Shown here: in pieces, positions 56,371 to 64,000 of the stretch
Layout: each line of letters starts with the position of its first letter
How positions within the stretch are numbered: position 1 is the first letter of the stretch
From: Maniola hyperantus
Lineage: Eukaryota; Arthropoda; Insecta; Lepidoptera; Nymphalidae
Length of the DNA: 64,000 bases
Direction: 5' to 3'
Assembly (NCBI RefSeq): GCF_902806685.2
Contig: NC_048556.1
Location: forward strand, 8,828,734 to 8,892,733
Notes under the pieces: model-generated
The model's input: the letters and a program-made list of their open reading frames with translations, nothing else
Database searches by the model: none
What the model was told of the DNA's origin: nothing
Made by a program: the position numbers and the translations under genes

Positions 56371-56640
56371 AAAAATTTGAAAACCTTGAATTTAGGGTTA
56401 GATCACACAAAAAAATTAAATTGTGGTCATGAACTAATAATTAGTATTTCAACTTTCGAAGTGAGTGACTATATCAAGTGGGGTATCATATGAAAGGTCT
56501 TCACCTGTACATTCTAAAACAGATTTTTATTTATTTTTATGCATCATAGTTTTTGAATTATCGTGCAAAATGTCGAAAAAATACGACTGTAGTACGGAAC
56601 CCTCATTGCGCGAGCCTGACTCGCACTTGGCCGGTTTTTT
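56371..56640 (-). repeat. GGGTTCCGTA repeat, 3' two-thirds
   Basis: ACCTTGAATTTAGGGTTAGA, GTATCATATGAAAGGTCTTC, TTATCGTGCAAAATGTCGAA, CGGAACCCTCATTGCGCGAG and a CGCACTTGGCCGG end. It directly abuts the LINE relic. Confidence 0.65.
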
Positions 56641-58279
56641 TTAATTCCAAAGAAGTTTATATTTTCGTCAAACGAAGCCGCGTGTGATTACTAGTGAATA
56701 TCAATAATGTTTTGGGCCTTGAATTTAATGCCAAGTTCGTTGTACTCCCAACTTTTTATTACCTTTATGTGTCTTCATAACTATTTTAATCTTTAATATT
56801 TTCAAAATATCAAAAGCATGTTTAATGATATTTTGGAATAGTTAATTAGATGGACCTGTTAGAGAGAGAGAGGGCCAGCGCGTGCCAGAGCTTCGTTATT
56901 TTATAAAAGCTGAAAGTGCTGTCGTGGCAATCCCCTGACAGACTCCCTTAAACTTAGGGTTGGGCAAGGGGTTGACATGATATTAAGGGTCTGGCAATGC
57001 ACCACGTGATTTTAAATACTATTCTGAAAAAAAATAAAAAAAAAATTACTTTATATGTTAACTGTATACTGTACTTTATATGTGTACGAACATTCATTTA
57101 AATCCGTCCAGTAGTTTTAGCGTGATGCGCGCACAGACAGACAGATAAAAATTCCAAAAAAAAAATGTTTTGGGGTCTATATCGACAACAATGTTTCCTC
57201 CGATTAAAATTTTCAACATAATTTAAATGTACAGAATTTTTCCAGTTACAGTTTTATTATAAGTACAAACAAATGGCAGTTTTTTTTCATAACATTATAA
57301 CGTCATCAGCACGCGCACACTCAACAGCACCGAATAACACAATCTCGATATGAACAGAGATATGAAGGATAGCGAATAGCTCGACACGTGCACGACCATG
57401 CACAAACCAAAGCAAACGTCCACCACAATTCACGTCTGTAACTTCAAAAACATACAACTTTTAAATAACCTTTCACCCTCTTAGGGGGGATTGTCTGAAA
57501 ACCGTTTCTTAGGTGATACCTTCATCATTATAAAGAACCTACTTTACTTACTTTCAAGTCAAAAATAATTAAAACTTTGCAACATAATCTTTCATCGGCA
57601 TCCCCTATTTTACCACCCTTAAGGGGGCATTTAAAAATAGCTTATACAGATTTTTATTATTTAAAGCTTATAATCTGAAAACCAATTTTCACGTCCCTAA
57701 CTTCAAAAACATAGGACTTTCATATAACCTTCCAACCCCCATTTCATCCCTTTATTTGGGGGGAGGGGATTTTCTCATAGTCGTTTCTTATCTGACACCT
57801 AATCGAAAACTCAATAGAATAGACCCTCCAAATTTTAATGTCTTTAGGACCACTGTGCGTTGATATATATGTCAGTCAGTCAGTCAGTCAGTCAGCCAGT
57901 CAGCCAGTCAGTCAGGATTTTGAATTTTATATATTATATTCATAGATTATCTCCCAAAGCCAAAAAAATTACAAAAAATGTATAATTTAAAAAAATAAAA
58001 AATTTTAGAGGTAGGCATTATTAGATTAGAACTTATTAGATCTCCCAAAGCCACCATGATCCAAACAAACGTTCCTCCCAGTGTTGGGGACTATGACGCA
58101 GAGACACTTTCAGCTTTTATAAAATAACGAAGGTCTAGCACGCGCTGGCTCTTAGTCCATGTCGCTATCTTAAGTGGGTGGTTTTTAAAGATTACAATGT
58201 TATTTATTTTATTGGCTGAATAGTGTTATTTTATGACTATTCTTAAGACGGGTATACACATACATACACATCGGAACAG
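56641..58279. other. intron 3 repeat-derived spacer
   Basis: The AAGCTGAAAGT...TAACGAAGG dispersed fragment at about 56860-56930 and again at about 58045-58160. About 57100-57915 is a degraded Helitron-like stretch with an internal imperfect repeat (CTTCAAAAACATAC / CTTCAAAAACATAG) and a (CAGT)n tract at 57869-57915. No exon. Confidence 0.5.
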
Positions 58280-58442
58280 GTGAGCTTCAACCTAAGATTA
58301 AGAACTACCCTCCAGCATCGTTTTCTCCTCCAATTTATAATATGGGTACCTACAAGTCGAGAGTGAATAGGCATCTTCTAGGCATCATCTTAGGCTGCAT
58401 CATCACTTGCCGCCAGGTCTGATTGCAGCCAAGCGCTAGTCT
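58280..58442 (+). pseudogene. jockey/CR1-like LINE 3' end, relic
   Basis: AAGTCGAGAGTGAATAGGCA (KSRVNRHL), CTTAGGCTGCATCATCACTT and ATTGCAGCCAAGCGCTAGTC match 55868-55990 in the opposite orientation. Confidence 0.6.
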
Positions 58443-58663
58443 ATAAATTAAAAAAAGAGGTAGGTATGTGGTAAAGTGTATGATGTTTTAGCTGCTTGAG
58501 AGTAACTAACTCTAACAGTATTGGTATTTTCAACTCGTTTTTGCAAACGTTTGAGCATTTTGGCAATAAAAGTGTATTTTGTTATTAGTGATAATAGTTT
58601 CAGATTTTAACTTAGTGTGCACTGCTGAGGCTGGCATAGATACAGGTCACTTATAAAACTATT

Positions 58664-58846
58664 TTTTTTAAAGAATATTAGCCATGTTAAATGACTTATA
58701 TTCTCCTTTCCTCTCCAACTAAGCGTCAGGCTTGTGCTAGGAGTATAGGTACGACCACTACGACAATTTAGTGCAACGGGCGGGGTTTGAACCGTCGACC
58801 TTTCGGTTTTCAGTCTACTACTTTACCGGTTGAGCTATTGAGGCTC
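58664..58846 (-). mobile_element. tRNA-derived SINE (second family)
   Basis: Poly-A side at 58664, CTAAGCGTCAGGCTTGTGCT, GGGGTTTGAACCGTCGACC (B box) and GAGCTATTGAGGCTC at the head. Antisense in intron 3. Confidence 0.75.
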
Positions 58847-58894
58847 TAAACTATGAAAGCACTATGAAAATATTAGATAAAAAAATTGCCATGC

Positions 58895-59053
58895 ATGTAC
58901 ACGACAGGTCGAGATGGTAATCGGGTATGGTACACCCCGCACACCTGCACAGCCCCCGCGCTAACCCGGTGCGGGCGAGCGCGGGTGACGTGCGGGTGTG
59001 GGAGCCTTGCCCCGCCTCATACCCCGATCGCCATCTCAACCTGTCGCGGACTA
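58895..59053. repeat. GC-rich palindromic MITE, CGACAGGTCGAG family
   Basis: TACACGACAGGTCGAGATGG and the inverse ending CAACCTGTCGCGGACTA; 159 bp. Confidence 0.78.
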
Positions 59054-59139
59054 TGTGTGTGGTAAAGTGTACGATGTTTTACCTACACTTGCTAAGTATA
59101 AATCTACATTGTCTTCGCAAAGGTTCTTGCAATTACAAT

Positions 59140-59335
59140 CAAATCAAATCAAATGTTTTATTCAAAATAGGTAATAAATTACACTTTTTGAAAGTTAGTT
59201 GCATTTGTAAGGTGGTATAGTGGTGATAATTTTTAAGCGAACTTAAAAACTAAAGCTATGAGGGTTCCAAACGCGCCCAGGTCTGAGGAGCCCACAACAA
59301 ACTCAGCCGGGTATTCTTTTTAATATCACCACTTT
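59140..59335 (-). mobile_element. LINE 3' fragment
   Basis: ATCAAATGTTTTATTCAAAA tail, AGGGTTCCAAACGCGCCCAG and CACAACAAACTCAGCCGGGT, as at 41095. Confidence 0.5.
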
Positions 59336-59628
59336 ACAAGATTACTTAAACTCATTACAACTATCACAAAGCCGTTAAGTAACTCATTCCCAAGATTTCT
59401 TATCACTAAAATAATCCTTTACATTGTAATAGGATTTTTTAATAAGTTTACGTTTTATGAAAACTTTGAATTTTGCAAATTGAGAATAACACTTAATAGC
59501 TTTGAACTACATTAAAATCTATGAATATTGATATTTTCAACTGAACTATTATATTATATACAGCATATTAAAGATTTATCTGGTTTAGCTTATAACGGAT
59601 TATAGCAAAATGAGCCTGTTATCCCATC

Positions 59629-60239
59629 AATAGGGTCTTGGACTGTAGTAATAAAATGATGTGGTTTTTTGTATAGTGGTAGTTTATGGGGCTAGAATTC
59701 ATTGTTAAAGAGAATAATTAAAAAAATCACGATTTTTATTTATTTTCAACATAATTAATTAGTTACGTCACGCTGTAGGGAAAGTGAATAACGACGTCAC
59801 TATGCGTAAATGACAAATATTTTTCAATTTTTTAAATATCTCTTATGTTAAAAAATTAAAAATATTTGTCATTTACGCATTGTGACGTCATTATTCGCTT
59901 TCCGTTCAGCGGTGACGTTTAATAATTAATTAAATAAATAAAAATAAATAAAAATCATGATTTTTTAAGATTATTCTCTTTAATATTGAATTCTAGATAA
60001 TATGTGTTTCCTACCAATTAGGTACAACCCGGGTATCTTTAAAACAAGAGTGAATAGGCATGTTCTACGTAAACGCGTCCCATCTTAGGCCACATCATCA
60101 CTTTCCATCAGGTGTGATTGTGGTCAAGCGTCCTACCTATAATGAATAAAATAAAAAAATAAACAAATAGAATCTAGCCCCATAACTACCACAATGCTAA
60201 GAATTACATCATTTTATGACTACAGTCCAAGATCCTATT
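59629..60239. repeat. palindromic element in intron 3, arm interrupted by a LINE tail
   Basis: The outer arms AATAGGGTCTTGGACTGTAG / CTACAGTCCAAGATCCTATT and GGGGCTAGAATTC / GAATCTAGCCCC enclose a second palindrome at about 59690-59996 (CTAGAATTC...TAAAGAGAATAAT, with TCATTTACGCAT). Bases about 60020-60150 inside the right side are a LINE 3' fragment (AACAAGAGTGAATAGGCA...AGGTGTGATTGTGGTCAAGC). Confidence 0.72.
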
Positions 60240-60660
60240 TTTAACCGACTTCAAAAAAGGAGGAGGTTCTCAATTCGTCGGAATCTTTTTTAGATGCTGC
60301 GATACGATTTACTTCCAGTGTATAGGTATCCCAGTGAACATGTGCCTTTACAATAAAAAAATATAATTTAACATATTTTATCTATAAGGTATTTGACTAC
60401 ATATTTTATTGTTTAATTTATTTGAACAGTGATTTTAAAATTGAAGCTTTTTGAATTAATAAAAATAAAATACATGTCATAAACATGAATAAATTAAGTA
60501 TTATCTATTAAAAGCCTAAAATGTTTCTCAGTTGTTGTTTATTATAATTATTATACCTAGCTACAAAATATGCCTTTTTTTTAGTGATCTTTTTAGAAAA
60601 ACTGAAATGTATTTTTGGAGAAATATATTTCATGTAACTAATCACTTATTTAAACCTACA

Positions 60661-60880
60661 TCCATACTAATATTATAAATGCGAAAGTGTGTCTGTCTGC
60701 CTGTCTGCTAGCCTTTCACGGCCCATCCGTTCAAGCGATTTTGACGAAATTTGGTACAGAGATACCTTGTATCCCGGAAAAGGACATATTATGCTACTTT
60801 TTATCCCGGAAAATCAAAGAGTTCCCATGGGATTTTTAAAAACCTAAATCCACGCGGACGAATTCGCGGGAATCATCTAG
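60661..60880 (+). mobile_element. Helitron-like element, group B, full length, in intron 3
   Basis: TCCATACTAATATTATAAAT at 60661, CTGTCTGCCTGTCTGCTAGC, ACGAAATTTGGTACAGAG, CACGCGGACGAATTCGCGGG hairpin, AATCATCTAG at 60880 followed by T. The cleanest group B copy in the window. Confidence 0.82.
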
Positions 60881-61011
60881 TTGACCATAACTACAAAGAC
60901 AACAGTCCTAGAAGCTGGGCCGCTGACTTTTTCTTTTGCTAAATGAGGCTAACCCTAAAAGTGGTACGTGAGTTAGCGTCAAAAAATATGAGAATTTACA
61001 AAAATGATCAT

Positions 61012-61172
61012 CATCATCATCATGATCAACCCATCACCGGCTCACTACAGAGCACGGGTCTCCTCTCAGAGTGAGAAGGGTTTTGGCCATAGTCTACCAC
61101 GCTGGCCATGTGCGATTTATAGATGGTACGGAACCCTTCGTGCGCGAGTCCGACTCGCACTTGGCCGGTTTT
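61012..61172 (-). mobile_element. SINE 3' half and GGGTTCCGTA repeat end, just before exon 4
   Basis: CATCACCGGCTCACTACAGA and CACGCTGGCCATGTGCG are the inverse of the first-family SINE body. They fuse directly to GGTACGGAACCCTTCGTGCG and CTCGCACTTGGCCGG, the end of another repeat. Confidence 0.65.
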
Positions 61173-61246
61173 TCCCATTGTCTCAGGATGTTTGCCCTAT
61201 TGTCTCAGACCAAATTGCTATTTAACTCCTTCCTCTTTGTCCGCAG

Positions 61247-61361
61247 TCGTGGTGGTGTGCGCCAACCCGGGCACCGTGCGGGAGATAATGTTGGCTGCAG
61301 ATGACCTCAACATGGTGTCCTCGGGGGAATACGTGTTCTTCAACATTGAGTTGTTCTCCAA
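61247..61361 (+). CDS. receptor-type guanylyl cyclase, exon 4
   Basis: 115 bp. The acceptor TTTGTCCGCAG ends at 61246. With the leftover base of exon 3 the frame reads IVVVCANPGTVREIMLAADD, then LNMVSSGEYVFFNIELFS. The natriuretic-peptide receptors have the matching pattern VIYIC..P...R..ML.A...G....DYVFF..D.F at this position, which makes the assignment firm. The donor GTTAGT begins at 61362 and leaves two bases (AA) to join exon 5. Confidence 0.93.
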
Positions 61362-61418
61362 GTTAGTATATGCACATTGCACATGAGTCATGACACACAT
61401 TGACTATAGTGTTTAGAC

Positions 61419-61927
61419 CAGTGGTTCCCAAAGTTGACTGGGCTACGACTCATCTCATTTAAGTTTACAAACTCGGGACCCACCTCTAGGAAATTTAAGC
61501 GTTAGCAATATTAATAAAGGACTTTTGAAATAACAAACTGTTTTAATACAATCTTTTATTACTTAATTATATAAATTTAATGGGAAGGATGAAATTGTTT
61601 CCTATGTTTCGCCATTACAGTTTTGACATCAACTTCAACTTTAGTTACTTTTAATCGCAGTGAGTTTGATAAGTCCAATTTATTTCGGTATTTAGTTTTA
61701 ATGTTCACCATATTCGAAAACCCTCACATAAGTATGAGGTAGTAAAGGGGAGGAGGACTTTCATAGCTTCATCAAACAGGCATGGATGACTACCAGCAAC
61801 CGAGAGCCAGAATTTCGTTAATTGCTTACGATTGAAACTATTTTTTTGTGACGAATCTTCTGATACTATAGGCAGGGCCCACTCAATATTCGCTCGCGTC
61901 GCGCGACCCATAGTTTGGGAAACCCTG
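61419..61927. mobile_element. hAT transposon relic with perfect 8-bp target duplication, in intron 4
   Basis: Ends CAGTGGTTCCCAAAGTTG and TAGTTTGGGAAACCCTG are hAT-type inverted repeats. GTTTAGAC is duplicated at 61411-61418 and 61928-61935. 509 bp. It keeps the last part of a transposase on the minus strand, so it is an internally deleted autonomous-type element, not a simple MITE. Its ends resemble those of the 229-bp element at 37208-37436. Confidence 0.92.
61577..61911 (-). pseudogene. hAT transposase C-terminal dimerisation region, frameshifted
   Basis: The upstream frame contains LTKFWLSVAGSHP, then EAMKVLLPFTTSYLCEGF, close to the FW......YP.L...A...LLPF.TTYLCE.GFS motif at the C-terminus of hAT transposases (ZBED5/FAM200-like group). 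Near 61715 a one-base shift moves the signal to another frame, reading FSNMVNIKTKYRNKLDLSNS, then KTVMAKHRKQFHPSH and a stop at 61577-61579. The N-terminal zinc finger and catalytic residues are absent, so it is inactive. Confidence 0.8.
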
Positions 61928-62210
61928 GTTTAGACCATGTCAATTTGTTTTTTTTTGAAACATGCTTATATGTGTGCAGTAACGTGGTCTGAAACTGTGC
62001 TGTGCTAAACTTTACAAATTATATTATAGTTTATTTTTAAAATAGCTGTGTTAAAGACAGACGGACAGGCCGAAATTGTAAAGGGTTCCTTGTTTCACTA
62101 TGAAGTACTAAAAACACCATGTATACCCATTTTAATTTTTAACTGACTTAAAAATAACTATAACAAGTAAGTCGTAGAAAATATACCATAGGTAATATAA
62201 TTAATATATT

Positions 62211-62465
62211 GCTGTGATAGCCTAGTGGTTAGGACGTCCGCCTTCTTATCGGAGGTCGGGGGTTCGATCCCGGGCACGCACCTCTAACTTTTCGGCGTTA
62301 TGTGCGTTTTAATGAATTAAATATTACTTGCTTTAACGGTGAAGGAAAACATCGTGAGGAAACCTGCCAAAGGTGTGTGAATTCTACCAATCCACACATG
62401 GCCAGCGTGGTAGACTATGGCCAAAACCCTTCTTACTCTGAGAGGAGACCCGTGCTCTGTAGTTG
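62211..62465 (+). mobile_element. tRNA-derived SINE (first family), best copy
   Basis: GCTGTGATAGCCTAGTGGTT head with an A-box-like region, GGGGGTTCGATCCCGGGCAC B box, ACGGTGAAGGAAAACATCGT and GAGAGGAGACCCGTGCTCTG. It lies about 90 bp upstream of exon 5. Confidence 0.8.
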
Positions 62466-62554
62466 ATATAATTAAAATTAACTGTTTTTATTTTAAATAC
62501 AAATATTTTCACAGTGTATGTACTATTAAAGTATAAATTTCTTCATTTAACCAG

Positions 62555-62702
62555 CCTAGCATCAGCATCATCCAAAGAACCCTGGAAAGTCGAAGGTGAT
62601 ACGGAAGAGCGCAATGAGCGAGCGAGACGGGCGTATAGTGCTGTTCTCACTGTCACCAGCCCAGCGCCGGAGAAAAAAGAATATTTGGATTTTTCTGATA
62701 GG
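62555..62702 (+). CDS. receptor-type guanylyl cyclase, exon 5
   Basis: 148 bp. The acceptor is TTTAACCAG; the split codon becomes Asn, then LASASSKEPWKVEGDTEERN, ERARRAYSAVLTVTSP and EKKEYLDFSDR. The PW..GD......AR.A......T...P...EYL.F pattern is that of NPR-type receptors. Alternative AGs slightly downstream would put a stop in frame, so this acceptor is preferred. The donor GTATGT begins at 62703 between codons. Confidence 0.92.
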
Positions 62703-63203
62703 GTATGTTGTTTTGACGACTTCTTTGATGCAATTGGATAAAAGTGTTTCATAGAGTAATAATAATTAATACCTGTATTAAAAAAAACCGGCCAAGTGCG
62801 AGTCAGGCTCGCGCAACGAGGGTTCCGTACTACAGTCGTATTTTTTCGACATTTTGCACGATAATTCAAAAACTATGATGATAAATAAAAATCTGTTTTA
62901 GAATGCATAAGTGAAGCCCTTTCATATGATACCCCACTTGGTATGGTAATCTTACTTTGAAAGTGAAAATAGCAATATTTGTTCATGAACACATTTTAAT
63001 TTTTTTCTTGTGATGTAACTACAAATTCACGGTTTCCAGATTTTTCCCCTCATATCAGCTATAAGACCTACCTACCTGCCAAATTTCATGATTTGGAGGG
63101 GAAAAGGGAATATTAGTCAGCAATTGGTTAATATTCTTATTAAAAAAAACACGTGAGTATAACCGGGTGAGAAATATTAAAACTCTGCTATCGTCTTCCC
63201 CAG
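62703..63203 (+). other. intron 5 of the guanylyl cyclase gene, two fused repeat fragments
   Basis: 501 bp, GTATGT to TTCCCCAG. At about 62783-63092 is a GGGTTCCGTA repeat (plus; AACCGGCCAAGTGCGAGTC start), fused at CATGATT|TGGAGGGG to a second-family SINE 3' end (GGGAATATTAGTCAGC with A-rich tail) up to about 63150. Confidence 0.82.
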
Positions 63204-63402
63204 GTCAAAGAGTTAGCGGAAACTAAATACAACTATACATTTGGAAAGGGAGAAGTAGTATCGACGTTCGTAGCAGCTTTCTACGACGCGGTACTTCTCT
63301 ACGCCCTGGCGTTGAACGACACTTTGCGGCAGGCGACCAACCCTAAAGGCCAGCTGGATGGAGCTACTGTCATAAAGAACATGTGGAACAGGACTTTTCA
63401 AG
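63204..63402 (+). CDS. receptor-type guanylyl cyclase, exon 6 (gene continues beyond the window)
   Basis: 199 bp. The acceptor TTCCCCAG ends at 63203. The frame reads VKELAETKYNYTF, then FVAAFYDAVLLYALALNDTL and GATVIKNMWNRTFQ. The ....FYD..LLY..AL..TL......DG..I...MWNR.FQG pattern is the membrane-proximal end of the NPR ligand-binding domain. Asn in NYT, NDT and NRT are possible N-glycosylation sites. The donor GTTGGT begins at 63403. The rest of the extracellular stem, the single membrane span, the kinase-homology domain, the coiled coil and the cyclase domain are not in this window. Confidence 0.93.
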
Positions 63403-63454
63403 GTTGGTCTCACATTGGTCTACGAAGAAATCTAAATATGTAAAAGGAAAGGGA

Positions 63455-63600
63455 TTTTTTTGTTAAATCCATACCCCTTGTCGGTTTCTACACGGTGTCA
63501 TACTGAAACGCTAAAACGCTTGGCGGCACGGCTTTGCTGGAGTGTGGTGACTAGCCATGGCCGTAGCCTTCCAACAAGTTAGACCAGATTTCAGATTTTA
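63455..63600. mobile_element. LINE 3' fragment in intron 6
   Basis: CCATACCCCTTGTCGGTTTC and GCTTGGCGGCACGGCTTTGC; the same tail occurs in both palindrome arms. Confidence 0.45.
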
Positions 63601-63680
63601 ATAAAATATTGTAAATCACCATCTTTGAATGAAAATAGATTTTATTTTGTTTTTTATAATTATATAGGTAGGTAATATAA

Positions 63681-63906
63681 TATTATGTATAAAAGGAAAA
63701 GGTGACTGACTGACTTACTGATCTATTAACGCACAGCTCAAACTACTGGACGGATCGGGCTGAAATTTGGCATGCAGATAGCTATTATGACGTAGGCATC
63801 CGCTAAGAAAGGATTTTTGAAAATTCGAGCCCTAAGGGGGTGAAATAGGGGTTTAAAATGTATAGTGTAGTCCACGCGGACGAAGTCTCGAGCATAAATA
63901 AGCTAG
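63681..63906 (+). mobile_element. Helitron-like element, group A, in intron 6
   Basis: ATGTATAAAAGGAAAAGGTG leader, GACT units, CACGCGGACGAAGTCTCGAG hairpin and AATAAGCTAG at 63906, followed by T. The 5' TC is not clear. Confidence 0.7.
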
Positions 63907-64000
63907 TTTGATTAGAAAAAAACCCTTCCAATTTAGCCCGCCTCCATCTGAGACTCAATCACTTACCACCAGGTGAGATCGCTGTCATACTAATTTTGAG

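Larger units (their letters stand above)
53598..61246 (+). other. intron 3 of the guanylyl cyclase gene
   Basis: 7649 bp, GTGAGT to TTTGTCCGCAG. It is filled with LINE, SINE, MITE and Helitron copies listed separately. No homologous exon seen inside, and the protein alignment is continuous across it. Confidence 0.85.
61362..62554 (+). other. intron 4 of the guanylyl cyclase gene
   Basis: 1193 bp, GTTAGT to TTTAACCAG. It holds the hAT relic (61419-61927) and a SINE (62211-62465), which together make up most of its length. Confidence 0.88.

Noticed and set aside
55987..56493. 168-codon plus-strand open frame
   Set aside because: It is antisense to a clear LINE reverse-transcriptase tail on the minus strand and runs into a dispersed repeat.
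62211..62285. Possible tRNA gene
   Set aside because: This is the tRNA-like head of a SINE with the same body as 19846 and 32337; no closed cloverleaf.
62543..62869. 108-codon minus-strand open frame
   Set aside because: It is the complement of cyclase exon 5 plus a repeat; the plus-strand frame has homology and proper splice sites.

Overview
The window looks like nuclear DNA of a moth or butterfly (Lepidoptera). It is AT-rich and very dense in short dispersed elements of the kind known from lepidopteran genomes: small Helitron-like elements whose 3' end is a GCGGACGAAGTCGCG hairpin followed by CTAG, tRNA-derived SINEs, 3' ends of non-LTR retrotransposons, hAT and mariner-type MITEs, and a dispersed repeat bounded by ACCGGCCAAGTGCGAGTC and GGGTTCCGTA. 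No species is assigned.

Layout. (1) Bases 1-6440 form one near-perfect inverted repeat (arms about 3.2 kb) folding at a GATT/AATC tract near 3239. The left arm ends exactly at base 1, so the palindrome either continues outside the window or is a fold-back at a sequence end. (2) Bases 6441 to about 46100 are a transposon graveyard with no complete gene. The only host-like protein signals there are half of a THAP zinc finger on the minus strand near 29.9 kb, beside a GC-rich patch, and a weak possible first exon near 12.5 kb. Several insertions can be dated against each other because target-site duplications or empty sites are visible. (3) From 46625 to the end of the window lies the 5' part of one plus-strand gene: six exons encode about 588 residues of the extracellular ligand-binding domain of a natriuretic-peptide-receptor-like membrane guanylyl cyclase. 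All exon junctions are in phase with GT/AG splice sites. The membrane span, kinase-homology domain and cyclase domain must lie beyond base 64000. Its introns (about 0.6, 5.1, 7.6, 1.2 and 0.5 kb) hold palindromic MITEs, Helitrons, SINEs, a jockey/CR1-like LINE relic and a 509-bp hAT with a broken transposase tail.

Names used below. Group A Helitron: starts TCTAAATATATAAAAGG, carries a (GACT)n tract, ends GCATAAGCTAG. Group B: starts TCCATACTAATATTATAAA, ends GCGGGCATCATCTAG. Group C: starts near ACTAATATTATAAAGAGG. All three begin TC, end CTAG and are usually followed by T, as expected for Helitrons. 'GGGTTCCGTA repeat' is the dispersed repeat named above; its class is not established here.

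Limits. Everything was read by eye. Repeat edges not supported by a target-site duplication are approximate by 5-20 bases, and class assignments of short repeats rest on termini and recalled resemblance, not searches.
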